A DNA stretch of 64,000 bases, from contig CADBKZ010000007.1 in the NCBI GenBank assembly GCA_902795355.1, positions 1 to 64,000 on the forward strand. The letters are read 5' to 3'. Position 1 is the first letter of the stretch. Each line of letters begins with the position of its first letter. A program made the position numbers and the translations under genes. Shown one piece after another: positions 50,970 to 57,710 of this stretch. Under the pieces are notes generated by a model. That model ran no database searches, was not told where the DNA came from, and worked only from the letters and a program-made list of their open reading frames with translations. Origin of the DNA: an uncultured Ruminococcus sp. (GTDB taxonomy: Bacteria; Bacillota; Clostridia; Oscillospirales; CAG-272).

Positions 50970-52072
50970 ATATTTTCTCCTTTCCCCGTTTCGCGCGACG
51001 AATAGGAACCGACCACTTTGAGCTTATCGCAGATGCCCGAAAGATCCTCGAGCATGCGCCGCCCTGTTTCCCCGCGGACGTTCCCTTCGCATTCCAAATA
51101 GAAATAATACTGCCACACCAGCGTTTTCATGGGGCGGCTGTGAAGCCCGCGCATGTTGAAACCGTGGCGGCCGATGATGTTGATCGCTTTTGCCAGCGCG
51201 CCGGCTTGGTTTTTGACCGTGAACACAAGGAAGAAGCAATCGTCCTCTCTCCGAGGATCGCGATTTTCGGTGCGGGAAAGCGCGGCGAAACGCGTGGAAT
51301 TTCCGTCGCTGTCGTTGATCCCCGCGGCAAGAACGTTCAGGCCGAACAGGCGGGCGGCCTCTTCGGTGCCAATGGCGGCCAGATGCGGGTCGTTCCGCTC
51401 CGCGACGTACTTTGCGGCAAGCGCGGTGTTGGAATACTCCCGCTCGGCGAAGCCGTGCTTGCGGAGAAAGGTTGCGCATTGCGACAACGCCTGCGGATGG
51501 CTGACCACTTCCCGCACGTCGGCAATCGACGCCCCCTTGGGCGCCAACAGGTTCTGCGTAACGTTCAGGTTCAGAACGCGGTTGATGTAGAGCGGGCCGG
51601 AAAAGAGCAGGTCGCAAACCACGCCGACCTCGCCCGCAAAGCTGTTCTCCACCGGCAGGACCACGCTGTCGCATTCGCCGTCCGCAACCGCCTGATACGC
51701 CGCGGCAAAATCGCCGTAGGAGACGTATTCGGCCTCGGGAAAGAGTTTCTGCGCGGCAATGGAAGCAAACGCGCCCGCCGTTCCGCTGTACGCCACGCGC
51801 ATGCCGGAAATCAGCTTTTGCTGGTAGGAGCGGGAAATGCGCATCATGTAGCGCTGGAAGGTAAAATAATAGCCGCGCAGTTCTTCGTCCTCTACGCGCT
51901 CGCAATTGCGGCGCAGGACCTCTTCTTCGCGTTGCTCGTCGAGGACGGGAAGCCCCCGTTCCCGCTTATAGGCCGCCACCTTGCGCACCGCGCGCATTCT
52001 GCGGCAAAACAGCTTCGCAATCTCGCCGTCCACTTCGTCGATCTCCCGCCGGACCTCGTCCAAACGCTCCAT
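50966..52072 (-). CDS. pheA: chorismate mutase-prephenate dehydratase (P-protein)
   Basis: A 368-residue bifunctional protein. Residues 1 to about 90 are an AroQ-class chorismate mutase (IDEVDGEIAKLFCRRM ... VAAYKRERGLPV). Residues of about 92-270 are prephenate dehydratase (VAYSGTAGAFASIAA, VLPVENSFAGEV, GNSTRFAAL), and a C-terminal ACT domain follows (ALAKAINIIGRHGFNMRGLHSRP) that usually binds Phe for feedback inhibition. The ATG at 52072 follows CGAGGAACGG, right after the leader terminator. It is the first structural gene of the operon. Confidence 0.94.
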   Translation of the reverse strand: MERLDEVRREIDEVDGEIAKLFCRRMRAVRKVAAYKRERGLPVLDEQREEEVLRRNCERVEDEELRGYYFTFQRYMMRISRSYQQKLISGMRVAYSGTAGAFASIAAQKLFPEAEYVSYGDFAAAYQAVADGECDSVVLPVENSFAGEVGVVCDLLFSGPLYINRVLNLNVTQNLLAPKGASIADVREVVSHPQALSQCATFLRKHGFAEREYSNTALAAKYVAERNDPHLAAIGTEEAARLFGLNVLAAGINDSDGNSTRFAALSRTENRDPRREDDCFFLVFTVKNQAGALAKAINIIGRHGFNMRGLHSRPMKTLVWQYYFYLECEGNVRGETGRRMLEDLSGICDKLKVVGSYSSRETGKGENI

Positions 52073-52091
52073 GTTCCGTTCCTCGTTTCAT

Positions 52092-52134
52092 AAAAAAATA
52101 CGCGCAGACCCTTTTTTGCGGGTCCCGCGCGTAT
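52092..52134 (-). terminator. attenuator terminator of the aromatic operon
   Basis: On the minus strand ATACGCGC-GG-GACCC pairs with GGGTC-T-GCGCGTAT, followed by seven T. It lies between the leader peptide and pheA, only 20 bases before the pheA start, where a terminator makes sense only as a conditional one. Confidence 0.88.
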
Positions 52135-52179
52135 CTGCTTCTGCCGCGGAAACCCGTTTCTTCTTTGGGGATCCCGCAA
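52116..52179 (-). promoter_or_regulatory. candidate antiterminator pairing
   Basis: In the leader RNA TTGCGGG (52179-52173) can pair with CCCGCAA (52122-52116), which overlaps the 5' arm and loop of the terminator. The two structures are therefore mutually exclusive. A separate hairpin TCGTTG..CAACGA (52206-52191) follows the leader stop codon. Confidence 0.6.
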
Positions 52180-52208
52180 CACAAATTGACTCGTTGAATG
52201 CAACGATT

Positions 52209-52283
52209 TTATGCGAAAACAGAAAGCCCCTCTTCGGTATAGGCGCCATAAAATCGAATGCTATAATAATAGTACTTTTTCAT
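52209..52283 (-). CDS. aromatic-amino-acid-rich leader peptide
   Basis: A 24-residue ORF with AAGGAG seven bases before its ATG. It begins MKKYYYYSIRFYGAYTEE and ends SVFA: six Tyr, four of them consecutive, and two Phe, so a third of the residues are aromatic. It sits between the operon promoter and the attenuator, just as in trp/phe attenuation leaders. Slow reading of the Tyr/Phe codons would stall the ribosome and allow antitermination. Tyr is probably the main signal, judging by its codon count. Confidence 0.88.
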   Translation of the reverse strand: MKKYYYYSIRFYGAYTEEGLSVFA

Positions 52284-52328
52284 AGCCCTATCTCCTTTCG
52301 CATAAAACAATTGAACTCGATGGAATTG

Positions 52329-52357
52329 ATTATAGCATATTTTTCGCGGTTTGTCAA
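52329..52357 (-). promoter_or_regulatory. sigma-A promoter of the aromatic operon
   Basis: On the minus strand TTGACA (52357-52352), 17 bases, TATAAT (52334-52329) preceded by TG-C: a near-consensus promoter, fitting an operon controlled after initiation. Confidence 0.9.
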
Positions 52358-52395
52358 CAGGAAAATGAAATTTTGCGGTTTTTTTCTTGCAAAAA

Positions 52396-53346
52396 TCACA
52401 TCCATTGCGTAAAAAGCAGGAACATGAGCGGAATGGTGGCGCAAGAGAGGACATGCGAGATCAGCGCCATGCCCGCCGCCGCGGTGGGGTCCCTCCCGTA
52501 GGCGCTCGGAACCACCACCGCGTTCAACCCGAGCGGCATGGCAAGCACGCAAACCGCGCATTGCTCAAACACCTCGGGAAGCGGCAGGAAATGAAACGCG
52601 ACGATGCCGAGAAGCGGATAGACGACCAATTTCAGGAATGAGATGATGTAAATGCTCCCCGTCCGGAACACGCGGCCAAGGTCAACGGTTGCAACCGTCA
52701 TGCCCGTGAGCAGCATGGCAATAGGAGACATGCAGGCTCCCACTGCGTCAATCGCCCCCAGCAGAAACGCGGGAACGGGAACTTCCGCAACGCCGAGAAC
52801 CATTCCGAGAAGCAGCGAAATTACCAACGGATTGATCATTTTTTTGAGCCGTTGCGGAATCGTCGGTTTCTCCTCGGCGTCCTCGCCCATCAGCAGAACG
52901 GGCGCGCCCCAAAGATAAATCAAGATCCAAAGGGCCATCACGAAAACGAGGTATTGCGGCAGAATGTCGGGAAAAACCGCCGCAACCACGGCGTTCCCCA
53001 TAAACCCAAAGTTGGAAAAACTCAACCCGTAAAGGTAAATGCGCCGCAAAAAGGAATCCTTCGTGCAAACCCGCGAAAACAGAAACGAAACGGCAATCAC
53101 CACCGCCGCCATTGCAAAACTGCCCAACAACAGTTTCCACGCGGAAGAAAGCAACTCTCTTGTAAACTTTCGGATAAAGGTTCCCAGAATGAACGCGGGA
53201 ATCAACAGCAGGTTTTCCAACTTGGAGAGCATACCGGCCGCCGTTGGGGAAATCAGTTTGCCGCGCACCAACAAAAAGCCCGCGGCAATCAAAAGGATCA
53301 GATATGCCATTTGCCCGAGCGTTGCCGAAAAAATTGCCGTGTTCAT
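52396..53346 (-). CDS. AEC (auxin efflux carrier) family transporter
   Basis: A 316-residue membrane protein with about ten hydrophobic helices, N-terminal LGQMAYLILLIAAGFLLVRGKLIS, PLVISLLLGMVLG and C-terminal MPLGLNAVVVPSAYGRDPTAAAGMALISHVLS, as in AEC/malate permease-type carriers. The substrate is unknown. No terminator is seen between its stop and the aromatic operon promoter, 39 bases away, so read-through into the aromatic leader is possible. A candidate exporter of aromatic metabolites, by position only. The ribosome site is weak. Confidence 0.87.
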   Translation of the reverse strand: MNTAIFSATLGQMAYLILLIAAGFLLVRGKLISPTAAGMLSKLENLLLIPAFILGTFIRKFTRELLSSAWKLLLGSFAMAAVVIAVSFLFSRVCTKDSFLRRIYLYGLSFSNFGFMGNAVVAAVFPDILPQYLVFVMALWILIYLWGAPVLLMGEDAEEKPTIPQRLKKMINPLVISLLLGMVLGVAEVPVPAFLLGAIDAVGACMSPIAMLLTGMTVATVDLGRVFRTGSIYIISFLKLVVYPLLGIVAFHFLPLPEVFEQCAVCVLAMPLGLNAVVVPSAYGRDPTAAAGMALISHVLSCATIPLMFLLFTQWM

Positions 53347-53404
53347 AGGTGAAAAATCCCGCTTTCTTGATGTAGTCGGCAGTCGAAACGTCACTTTTCT
53401 CAAT

Positions 53405-53433
53405 ATTATAGCACATTGCATGGCGTTTGTCAA
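53405..53433 (-). promoter_or_regulatory. sigma-A promoter of the AEC transporter gene
   Basis: On the minus strand TTGACA (53433-53428), 17 bases, TATAAT (53410-53405) preceded by TG-C. Confidence 0.88.
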
Positions 53434-53477
53434 CGTTAAATTTGATTTTTTTGTTGCAAAAAATGCAAATAAAAGAC

Positions 53478-53506
53478 TTGACAAATCAATGCGTTTGTGG
53501 TAAAAT
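53478..53506 (+). promoter_or_regulatory. promoter of the TetR/ABC exporter operon
   Basis: TTGACA at 53478-53483, 17 bases, TAAAAT at 53501-53506. Confidence 0.82.
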
Positions 53507-53532
53507 AACATTTGTTATATAACGCTTGTTAT
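53505..53532 (+). promoter_or_regulatory. tandem palindromic operators, probably for the TetR protein
   Basis: ATAACA-TT-TGTTAT (53505-53518) and ATAAC-GCTT-GTTAT (53519-53532) lie end to end, with a third palindrome GTTATATAAC at the junction. They overlap the -10 and the likely transcription start, where bound repressor would block transcription. Confidence 0.7.
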
Positions 53533-53544
53533 AGGAGAAACGCC

Positions 53545-54102
53545 ATGCCGCAAAAACCGAAGATCACGCGCGAAGAAATTCTCGGCGCCGCACTCGGGTT
53601 GGTGCGCTCCGAGGGGATCGACGCGCTGAACGCCCGCTCGCTCGCCGCTCGGCTCCACACTTCCACGCAGCCCGTTTTCTCGCATTTCGCGAACATGAGA
53701 GAGCTGGAAGCCGCGACCTACGCCGAGGCAAAATCGTTTTACAACGCCCGCATTGCCGCCGCGATGCGGCAGGACGCCCGCCCCTATCGCGCCTCGGGAA
53801 TGGCCTACATTTCCTTTGCCCGCGAGGAGCCGCGCCTGTTCCGCTGGCTGTTCATGCGCGACCGCTCTGGGGAACCCGACCGCGAATCGGCCGATTTTGA
53901 GCATGCGGCCGCGTTCCTGCAAGACCGCCTCGGCCTTTCCCGCGAGGACGCCCTGCTTTTCCACGCGGAAATGTGGGTGGTCGTTCACGGCATTGCAACC
54001 ATGCTCGCAACGTCCTATCTGGATTGGAACGAGGAAACGGTCTCCCGCATTCTGTCCGACCTCTACCGAGGATTACTGACCCGTTACGGAAAGGAACTTT
54101 AA
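53545..54102 (+). CDS. TetR/AcrR-family transcriptional regulator
   Basis: A 185-residue repressor with the N-terminal HTH ITREEILGAALGLVRSEGIDALNARSLAARLHTSTQPVFSHFANMREL and a variable C-terminal ligand domain. The ATG at 53545 follows AGGAG. It lies three bases before an ABC-2 exporter gene pair and behind tandem palindromes, so it probably represses itself and the exporter until a ligand binds. Confidence 0.9.
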   Translation: MPQKPKITREEILGAALGLVRSEGIDALNARSLAARLHTSTQPVFSHFANMRELEAATYAEAKSFYNARIAAAMRQDARPYRASGMAYISFAREEPRLFRWLFMRDRSGEPDRESADFEHAAAFLQDRLGLSREDALLFHAEMWVVVHGIATMLATSYLDWNEETVSRILSDLYRGLLTRYGKEL

Positions 54103-54105
54103 CCT

Positions 54106-54837
54106 ATGGATGCCATCCGATGCGAACATCTGACCAAAATTTACCCCAAAGTAACGGCGGTGGACGACCTGACCCTGACCGTTGCCGAGGGCGAACTGTT
54201 CGCCCTGCTCGGCGTAAACGGCGCGGGCAAAAGCACCACCGTTAAAATGCTTGCCACGCTGACCGCCCCGACCTCGGGCGACGCCTTTCTGCTGGGCAAA
54301 AGCATTGTGCGCGACCGCGCGGCCGTAAAAGCGATGATCGCGCTCTCCCCGCAGGAAACCGCCGTTGCCCCCAACCTGTCGGTTGCCGAAAATCTTTCGC
54401 TCATGGCGGGCATGTACGGGTTTTCCAAGGAGACCGCGGCCCGAAAAATTGCCGCCGTTTCCGAAACCTTCGGCCTTGGCCCCCGTCTCTCCCGCCGCGC
54501 GGGAAAGCTCTCGGGCGGTTGGCAGCGGCGTTTGAGCCTTGCCATGGCGTTAATCGGCGACCCGAAAATTCTCTTCCTCGACGAACCGACGCTCGGTCTG
54601 GACGTTCTTGCCCGCAGCGAGCTTTGGGACGCGATCCGCGCGCTTCGCGGCAAGGTTACGGTGATTCTGACCACGCATTATATGGAAGAGGCCGAGGCTC
54701 TCTCGGATCGGATCGGCATTATGCGCGACGGAAAACTGCTGACCGTCGGCTCCGCCGAGGAAATCAAAAGTCTGACGGGATGCGACAAATTTGAGGACGC
54801 GTTCATCCGCGTGGTTCGCGAGGGGGTGGCAAAATGA
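54106..54837 (+). CDS. ABC-2 type exporter, ATP-binding protein
   Basis: A 243-residue ATPase with LLGVNGAGKSTTVKML (Walker A), LSPQETAVAPNLSVAENL (Q-loop), KLSGGWQRRLSLAMALIGDPKILFLDEPTLGLD (signature and Walker B, shown in the usual order) and TTHYMEEAEAL. It belongs to the drug/antibiotic exporter type. The permease gene overlaps its stop (ATGA). Confidence 0.93.
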   Translation: MDAIRCEHLTKIYPKVTAVDDLTLTVAEGELFALLGVNGAGKSTTVKMLATLTAPTSGDAFLLGKSIVRDRAAVKAMIALSPQETAVAPNLSVAENLSLMAGMYGFSKETAARKIAAVSETFGLGPRLSRRAGKLSGGWQRRLSLAMALIGDPKILFLDEPTLGLDVLARSELWDAIRALRGKVTVILTTHYMEEAEALSDRIGIMRDGKLLTVGSAEEIKSLTGCDKFEDAFIRVVREGVAK

Positions 54838-55565
54838 AGCTGTTTGCCTTTTCCGCGCGGAACGTCAAGGAAATTCTGCGCGATCCGCTCACGCTCGGGT
54901 TCGGCCTCGGCTTTCCCGTGGCGCTCATGCTCCTGCTGACCGCCATTCAGGCCAACATTCCCGTGGAACTGTTTGAAATTGCCCACCTAACCCCGGGCGT
55001 TGCGGTGTTCGGCCTCTCCTTTATTACGCTGTTTTCCGCCCTTCTGATTGCCAAGGACCGCGGAAGCGCGCTTTTGCACCGCCTTTACACCACGCCGATG
55101 ACCGCCGCCGATTTCATCCTCGGGTACACGCTCCCGCTCCTGCCCGTTGCCGTTCTGCAAACGGTGGTTTGCTATCTGCTCGCCTTTGTTCTGGGGCTTT
55201 CGTGGTCGCCGAGCCTGCTCTTTGCGTTGGTTGCGGCGGTTCCGAACGCATGGCTCTATATCTCCATCGGTCTGCTTTGCGGCAGCGTGTTCACCGATCG
55301 GCAGGTGGGCGGGATCTGCGGCGCGCTGATGACCAACCTTTCCGCGTGGCTTTCGGGAACATGGTTCGACCTTGACCTTGTTGGCGGCGCGTTCCGCAAG
55401 GTTGCCTACGCGCTCCCGTTTGTTCATGCCGTGGAGCTGACCCGCTCGGCACAGATCGGCGCGTGGGGCGACGCGTTCCCGCACCTTGCTTGGGTGGCGG
55501 GTTACGCCGCGGTCGTTACGGCGGGCGCGGTCGCGCTCTTCCTGCGGCAAATGCGGCGCATCTGA
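54834..55565 (+). CDS. ABC-2 type exporter, permease
   Basis: A 243-residue membrane protein with six predicted helices and the ABC-2 motif pattern (LIAKDRGSALLHRLYTTPM, then GGICGALMTNLSAWLSGTWF). It is the membrane partner of the ATPase just upstream; together with TetR they form a regulated efflux unit. A terminator follows. Confidence 0.91.
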   Translation: MKLFAFSARNVKEILRDPLTLGFGLGFPVALMLLLTAIQANIPVELFEIAHLTPGVAVFGLSFITLFSALLIAKDRGSALLHRLYTTPMTAADFILGYTLPLLPVAVLQTVVCYLLAFVLGLSWSPSLLFALVAAVPNAWLYISIGLLCGSVFTDRQVGGICGALMTNLSAWLSGTWFDLDLVGGAFRKVAYALPFVHAVELTRSAQIGAWGDAFPHLAWVAGYAAVVTAGAVALFLRQMRRI

Positions 55566-55569
55566 ACGG

Positions 55570-55596
55570 AAAAAGCCCCGAAAGCGGGGCTTTTTT
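55570..55596 (+). terminator. terminator of the TetR/ABC operon
   Basis: AAAAGCCCCG, AAAG-type loop and CGGGGCTTTTTT form a short strong hairpin. Confidence 0.9.
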
Positions 55597-55660
55597 CGCA
55601 CATGTTGCGCGGAAAGCCGTTCCGAACGCCCAAAAAATCCCGCAAGTTTTGAAAAAAAGG

Positions 55661-55689
55661 TTGACAATCCCGCCGGAATGTGGTATCAT
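55661..55689 (+). promoter_or_regulatory. promoter of the SGNH hydrolase gene
   Basis: TTGACA at 55661-55666, 17 bases, TATCAT at 55684-55689 preceded by TG-G. Confidence 0.8.
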
Positions 55690-55733
55690 TTTTCCGGAAC
55701 CTTCCAATTCTATCTTTCGAGGAGCGTTTTGCC

Positions 55734-56822
55734 ATGTCTGAAATTCATCCCGATCCCAATTTGCGCGTGACCGCGGCCATTCAGGAACCCGACGTCAAGC
55801 TCTACGATGTCCGCAAACCCCCGTTTTCAATCTACGGGTTGTACAATCCCCTGACCGAGCCGCAGTTCAAGCGCATGCCCGACGATGTTGCCAAAGCCAC
55901 CAACGCGGGCGTTGCAAAACTGTATCTGGACACGGCGGGCGGCCGCGTCCGGTTTTCCACCGATTCGCGGTATGTTGCCATCCGCGCCGAAATGCCGCAA
56001 GTCACCCGTTTTTCGCACATGCCCCTGACGGGAAGCGCGGGCTTTGACCTTTACATTGACGATCCCGCTGGCGGCACGTCCCGCTACCGCAAAACCTTTG
56101 TTCCGCCCTACGGAATGGCGGACGGCTACGAATCGGTTGTCAAATTCCCCGATCGCCGCCTGCGGTATATCACCATCCACTTCCCGCTTTACAGCCAAGT
56201 GAAAAACCTGTTTATCGGCTTGCAGGAAAGCGCGACGGTGGGCGAGGGACTCCCCTACCGCGAGAAGCTCCCCGTGGTTTATTACGGCAGCTCCATTACG
56301 CAGGGCGCATGCGCCTCGCGCCCCGGGAACGCCTACCAGAACACCGTTTCCCGCCACATGAACCTCGACCACATCAACCTCGGCTTTTCGGGCAGCGGAC
56401 GGGCGGAAGACGCCGTTGTTGACTACATGGCCTCGCTCCCCATGCTCGCGTTTGTTTCGGACTACGACCACAACGCGCCGAACGAGGAATACCTGCTTGT
56501 CACCAACCAAAAGCTCTACGACGCGATCCGCGCCAAGCACCCCGAAATTCCCTACATTATGATTTCGGCTCCCGATTTTGACAACGGCCTGAAAAGCAGA
56601 CGTTTGCGCCGCGACGCAATTTTGAAAACCCTTGCGCACGCCCGCGCGAACGGCGACGAAAACGTTTGGTTTATCGACGGCGCGTCCCTCTACCGCGGAC
56701 TTGACGAGGACTCCTGCTCGGTGGACAACACGCACCCGAACGACTTCGGTTTTTCCCGCTTTGCCGAAAAGGTGGAAGCCGAACTCCGCCACGCGCTGAT
56801 GCACGACATTTTCGACAATTAA
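55734..56822 (+). CDS. SGNH/GDSL-type hydrolase with N-terminal beta domain
   Basis: A 362-residue protein. The N-terminal 175 residues form a jelly-roll-like domain; the esterase part starts at VVYYGSSITQG (probable nucleophile S187), continues with INLGFSGSGRAED and D-x-x-H near the end in DNTHPNDFGF. Family members are carbohydrate or acyl esterases. No signal peptide is seen. The ATG at 55734 follows GAGGAG. It is a single-gene unit. Confidence 0.86.
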   Translation: MSEIHPDPNLRVTAAIQEPDVKLYDVRKPPFSIYGLYNPLTEPQFKRMPDDVAKATNAGVAKLYLDTAGGRVRFSTDSRYVAIRAEMPQVTRFSHMPLTGSAGFDLYIDDPAGGTSRYRKTFVPPYGMADGYESVVKFPDRRLRYITIHFPLYSQVKNLFIGLQESATVGEGLPYREKLPVVYYGSSITQGACASRPGNAYQNTVSRHMNLDHINLGFSGSGRAEDAVVDYMASLPMLAFVSDYDHNAPNEEYLLVTNQKLYDAIRAKHPEIPYIMISAPDFDNGLKSRRLRRDAILKTLAHARANGDENVWFIDGASLYRGLDEDSCSVDNTHPNDFGFSRFAEKVEAELRHALMHDIFDN

Positions 56823-56892
56823 GGCGAAGAAAAGACCTTGGTGCGGGTAAAAAGCGATATCGAAACGAAAAGTCGCTTGAAGCCTTCCCCTT

Positions 56893-56990
56893 GGGAGAAG
56901 GCTCCCATTGTTTGCGGACAGTGGGAAATCAGCGAAATGCGTTATTTTCCAATGTGTTGTAGCTTAAAGCCTTCCCCTTGGGGGAAGGTG
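56893..56990 (+). repeat. 98-bp direct repeat, copy 1
   Basis: Matches 57305-57402 with one mismatch (G to A in the GTAGCTT segment). It starts GGGAGAAGGCTCCC and ends CTTGGGGGAAGGTG, with a unique core in between. Confidence 0.93.
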
Positions 56991-57304
56991 TCACCGTAGG
57001 TGACAGATGAGGCTTCCGCTTGCCCACTATTTTCGCCTTGCCCTTGGGAAAAGACGAAATAGCAATCGGATGAAAAGCAAAATCCCGCGTATCTTGTTCA
57101 AATGGCAGTTACAAAAAGGCTCCCCCTCGGGGGGAGCTGGCACGCGTAGCGTAACGGAGAGGGCTTTTGCAATAACCGCTTTTACCCTCTCACTCGCTCC
57201 GCGAGAGCTCATAATCGGCTTGCCGATTTTCCCGTGGGGGAGCCTTGAAGAAACCAACCGTTGGAAAGCCTCATCCGCCTCGCAAGCTCGGCACCTTCTC
57301 CAAC

Positions 57305-57402
57305 GGGAGAAGGCTCCCATTGTTTGCGGACAGTGGGAAATCAGCGAAATGCGTTATTTTCCAATGTGTTGTAACTTAAAGCCTTCCCCTTGGGGGAAGG
57401 TG
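57305..57402 (+). repeat. 98-bp direct repeat, copy 2
   Basis: The second copy lies 412 bases downstream in the same orientation. The segment between the copies is itself made of other repeat blocks. Confidence 0.93.
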
Positions 57403-57492
57403 CCGAGCGATGCGAGGCGGATGAGGCCTCTTACGGAAAGTCGCTTCAAGCCTATCTCCTTTTGGGGAACGCTTCAAACAGCCTGTTGCACG

Positions 57493-57538
57493 AAAAACGC
57501 TCCGATTTTGCAAAAAGCAAAATCGGAGCGTTTTTTTT
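57493..57538. terminator. terminator after the peptide gene
   Basis: ACGCTCCGATTTTGC and its perfect complement around AAAAA, with A and T runs; it closes the secreted-protein/peptide operon on the minus strand. Confidence 0.93.
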
Positions 57539-57552
57539 GGCCGATCTTTCGG

Positions 57553-57690
57553 TCATTCAAAAATCATAACGTTTTCATCGAGGCCGCCGACCGTGTTGCC
57601 GAACATGGCGTTCACTTGCTCGCTCGCGGTTAAAAGATCGGTTTGATCCAAATAAACGATGGTTACGTTTGGGGCGTTGTACTGTTTCAT
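57553..57690 (-). CDS. 45-residue peptide of the K-x-Y-x-x-P / D-L-L-T-x-S type
   Basis: A short ORF starting MKQYNAP, with LDQTDLLTAS at about 14-23, a polar Asn/Gly centre and the end VMIFE. AGAGAGG precedes the ATG and a strong terminator follows the stop. It starts 20 bases after the secreted protein gene at 57711 and is co-transcribed with it. Its layout matches the peptide at 16926, although only about a quarter of residues are identical. No signal peptide, Cys or GG cleavage motif. Function unknown. Confidence 0.7.
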   Translation of the reverse strand: MKQYNAPNVTIVYLDQTDLLTASEQVNAMFGNTVGGLDENVMIFE

Positions 57691-57710
57691 GTTACAATCC
57701 TCTCTTTCCA

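Larger units (their letters stand above)
56873..57440. repeat. second mosaic of palindromic intergenic repeats
   Basis: The same blocks as at 12.5-13.4 kb: AGCCTTCCCCTTGGGGGAAGG, CACCTTCTCC..GGAGAAGG, CTCTCACTCGC..GCGAGAG and GCGAGGCGGATGAGGCCTC. Predicted reading frames here are made of repeats, and no gene is called in the 730 bases between 56822 and 57553. Confidence 0.85.

Noticed and set aside
57007-57633. A 208-codon frame in the second repeat mosaic
   Set aside because: It runs through the 98-bp repeat, the terminator and the antisense of the small peptide gene; no ribosome site.
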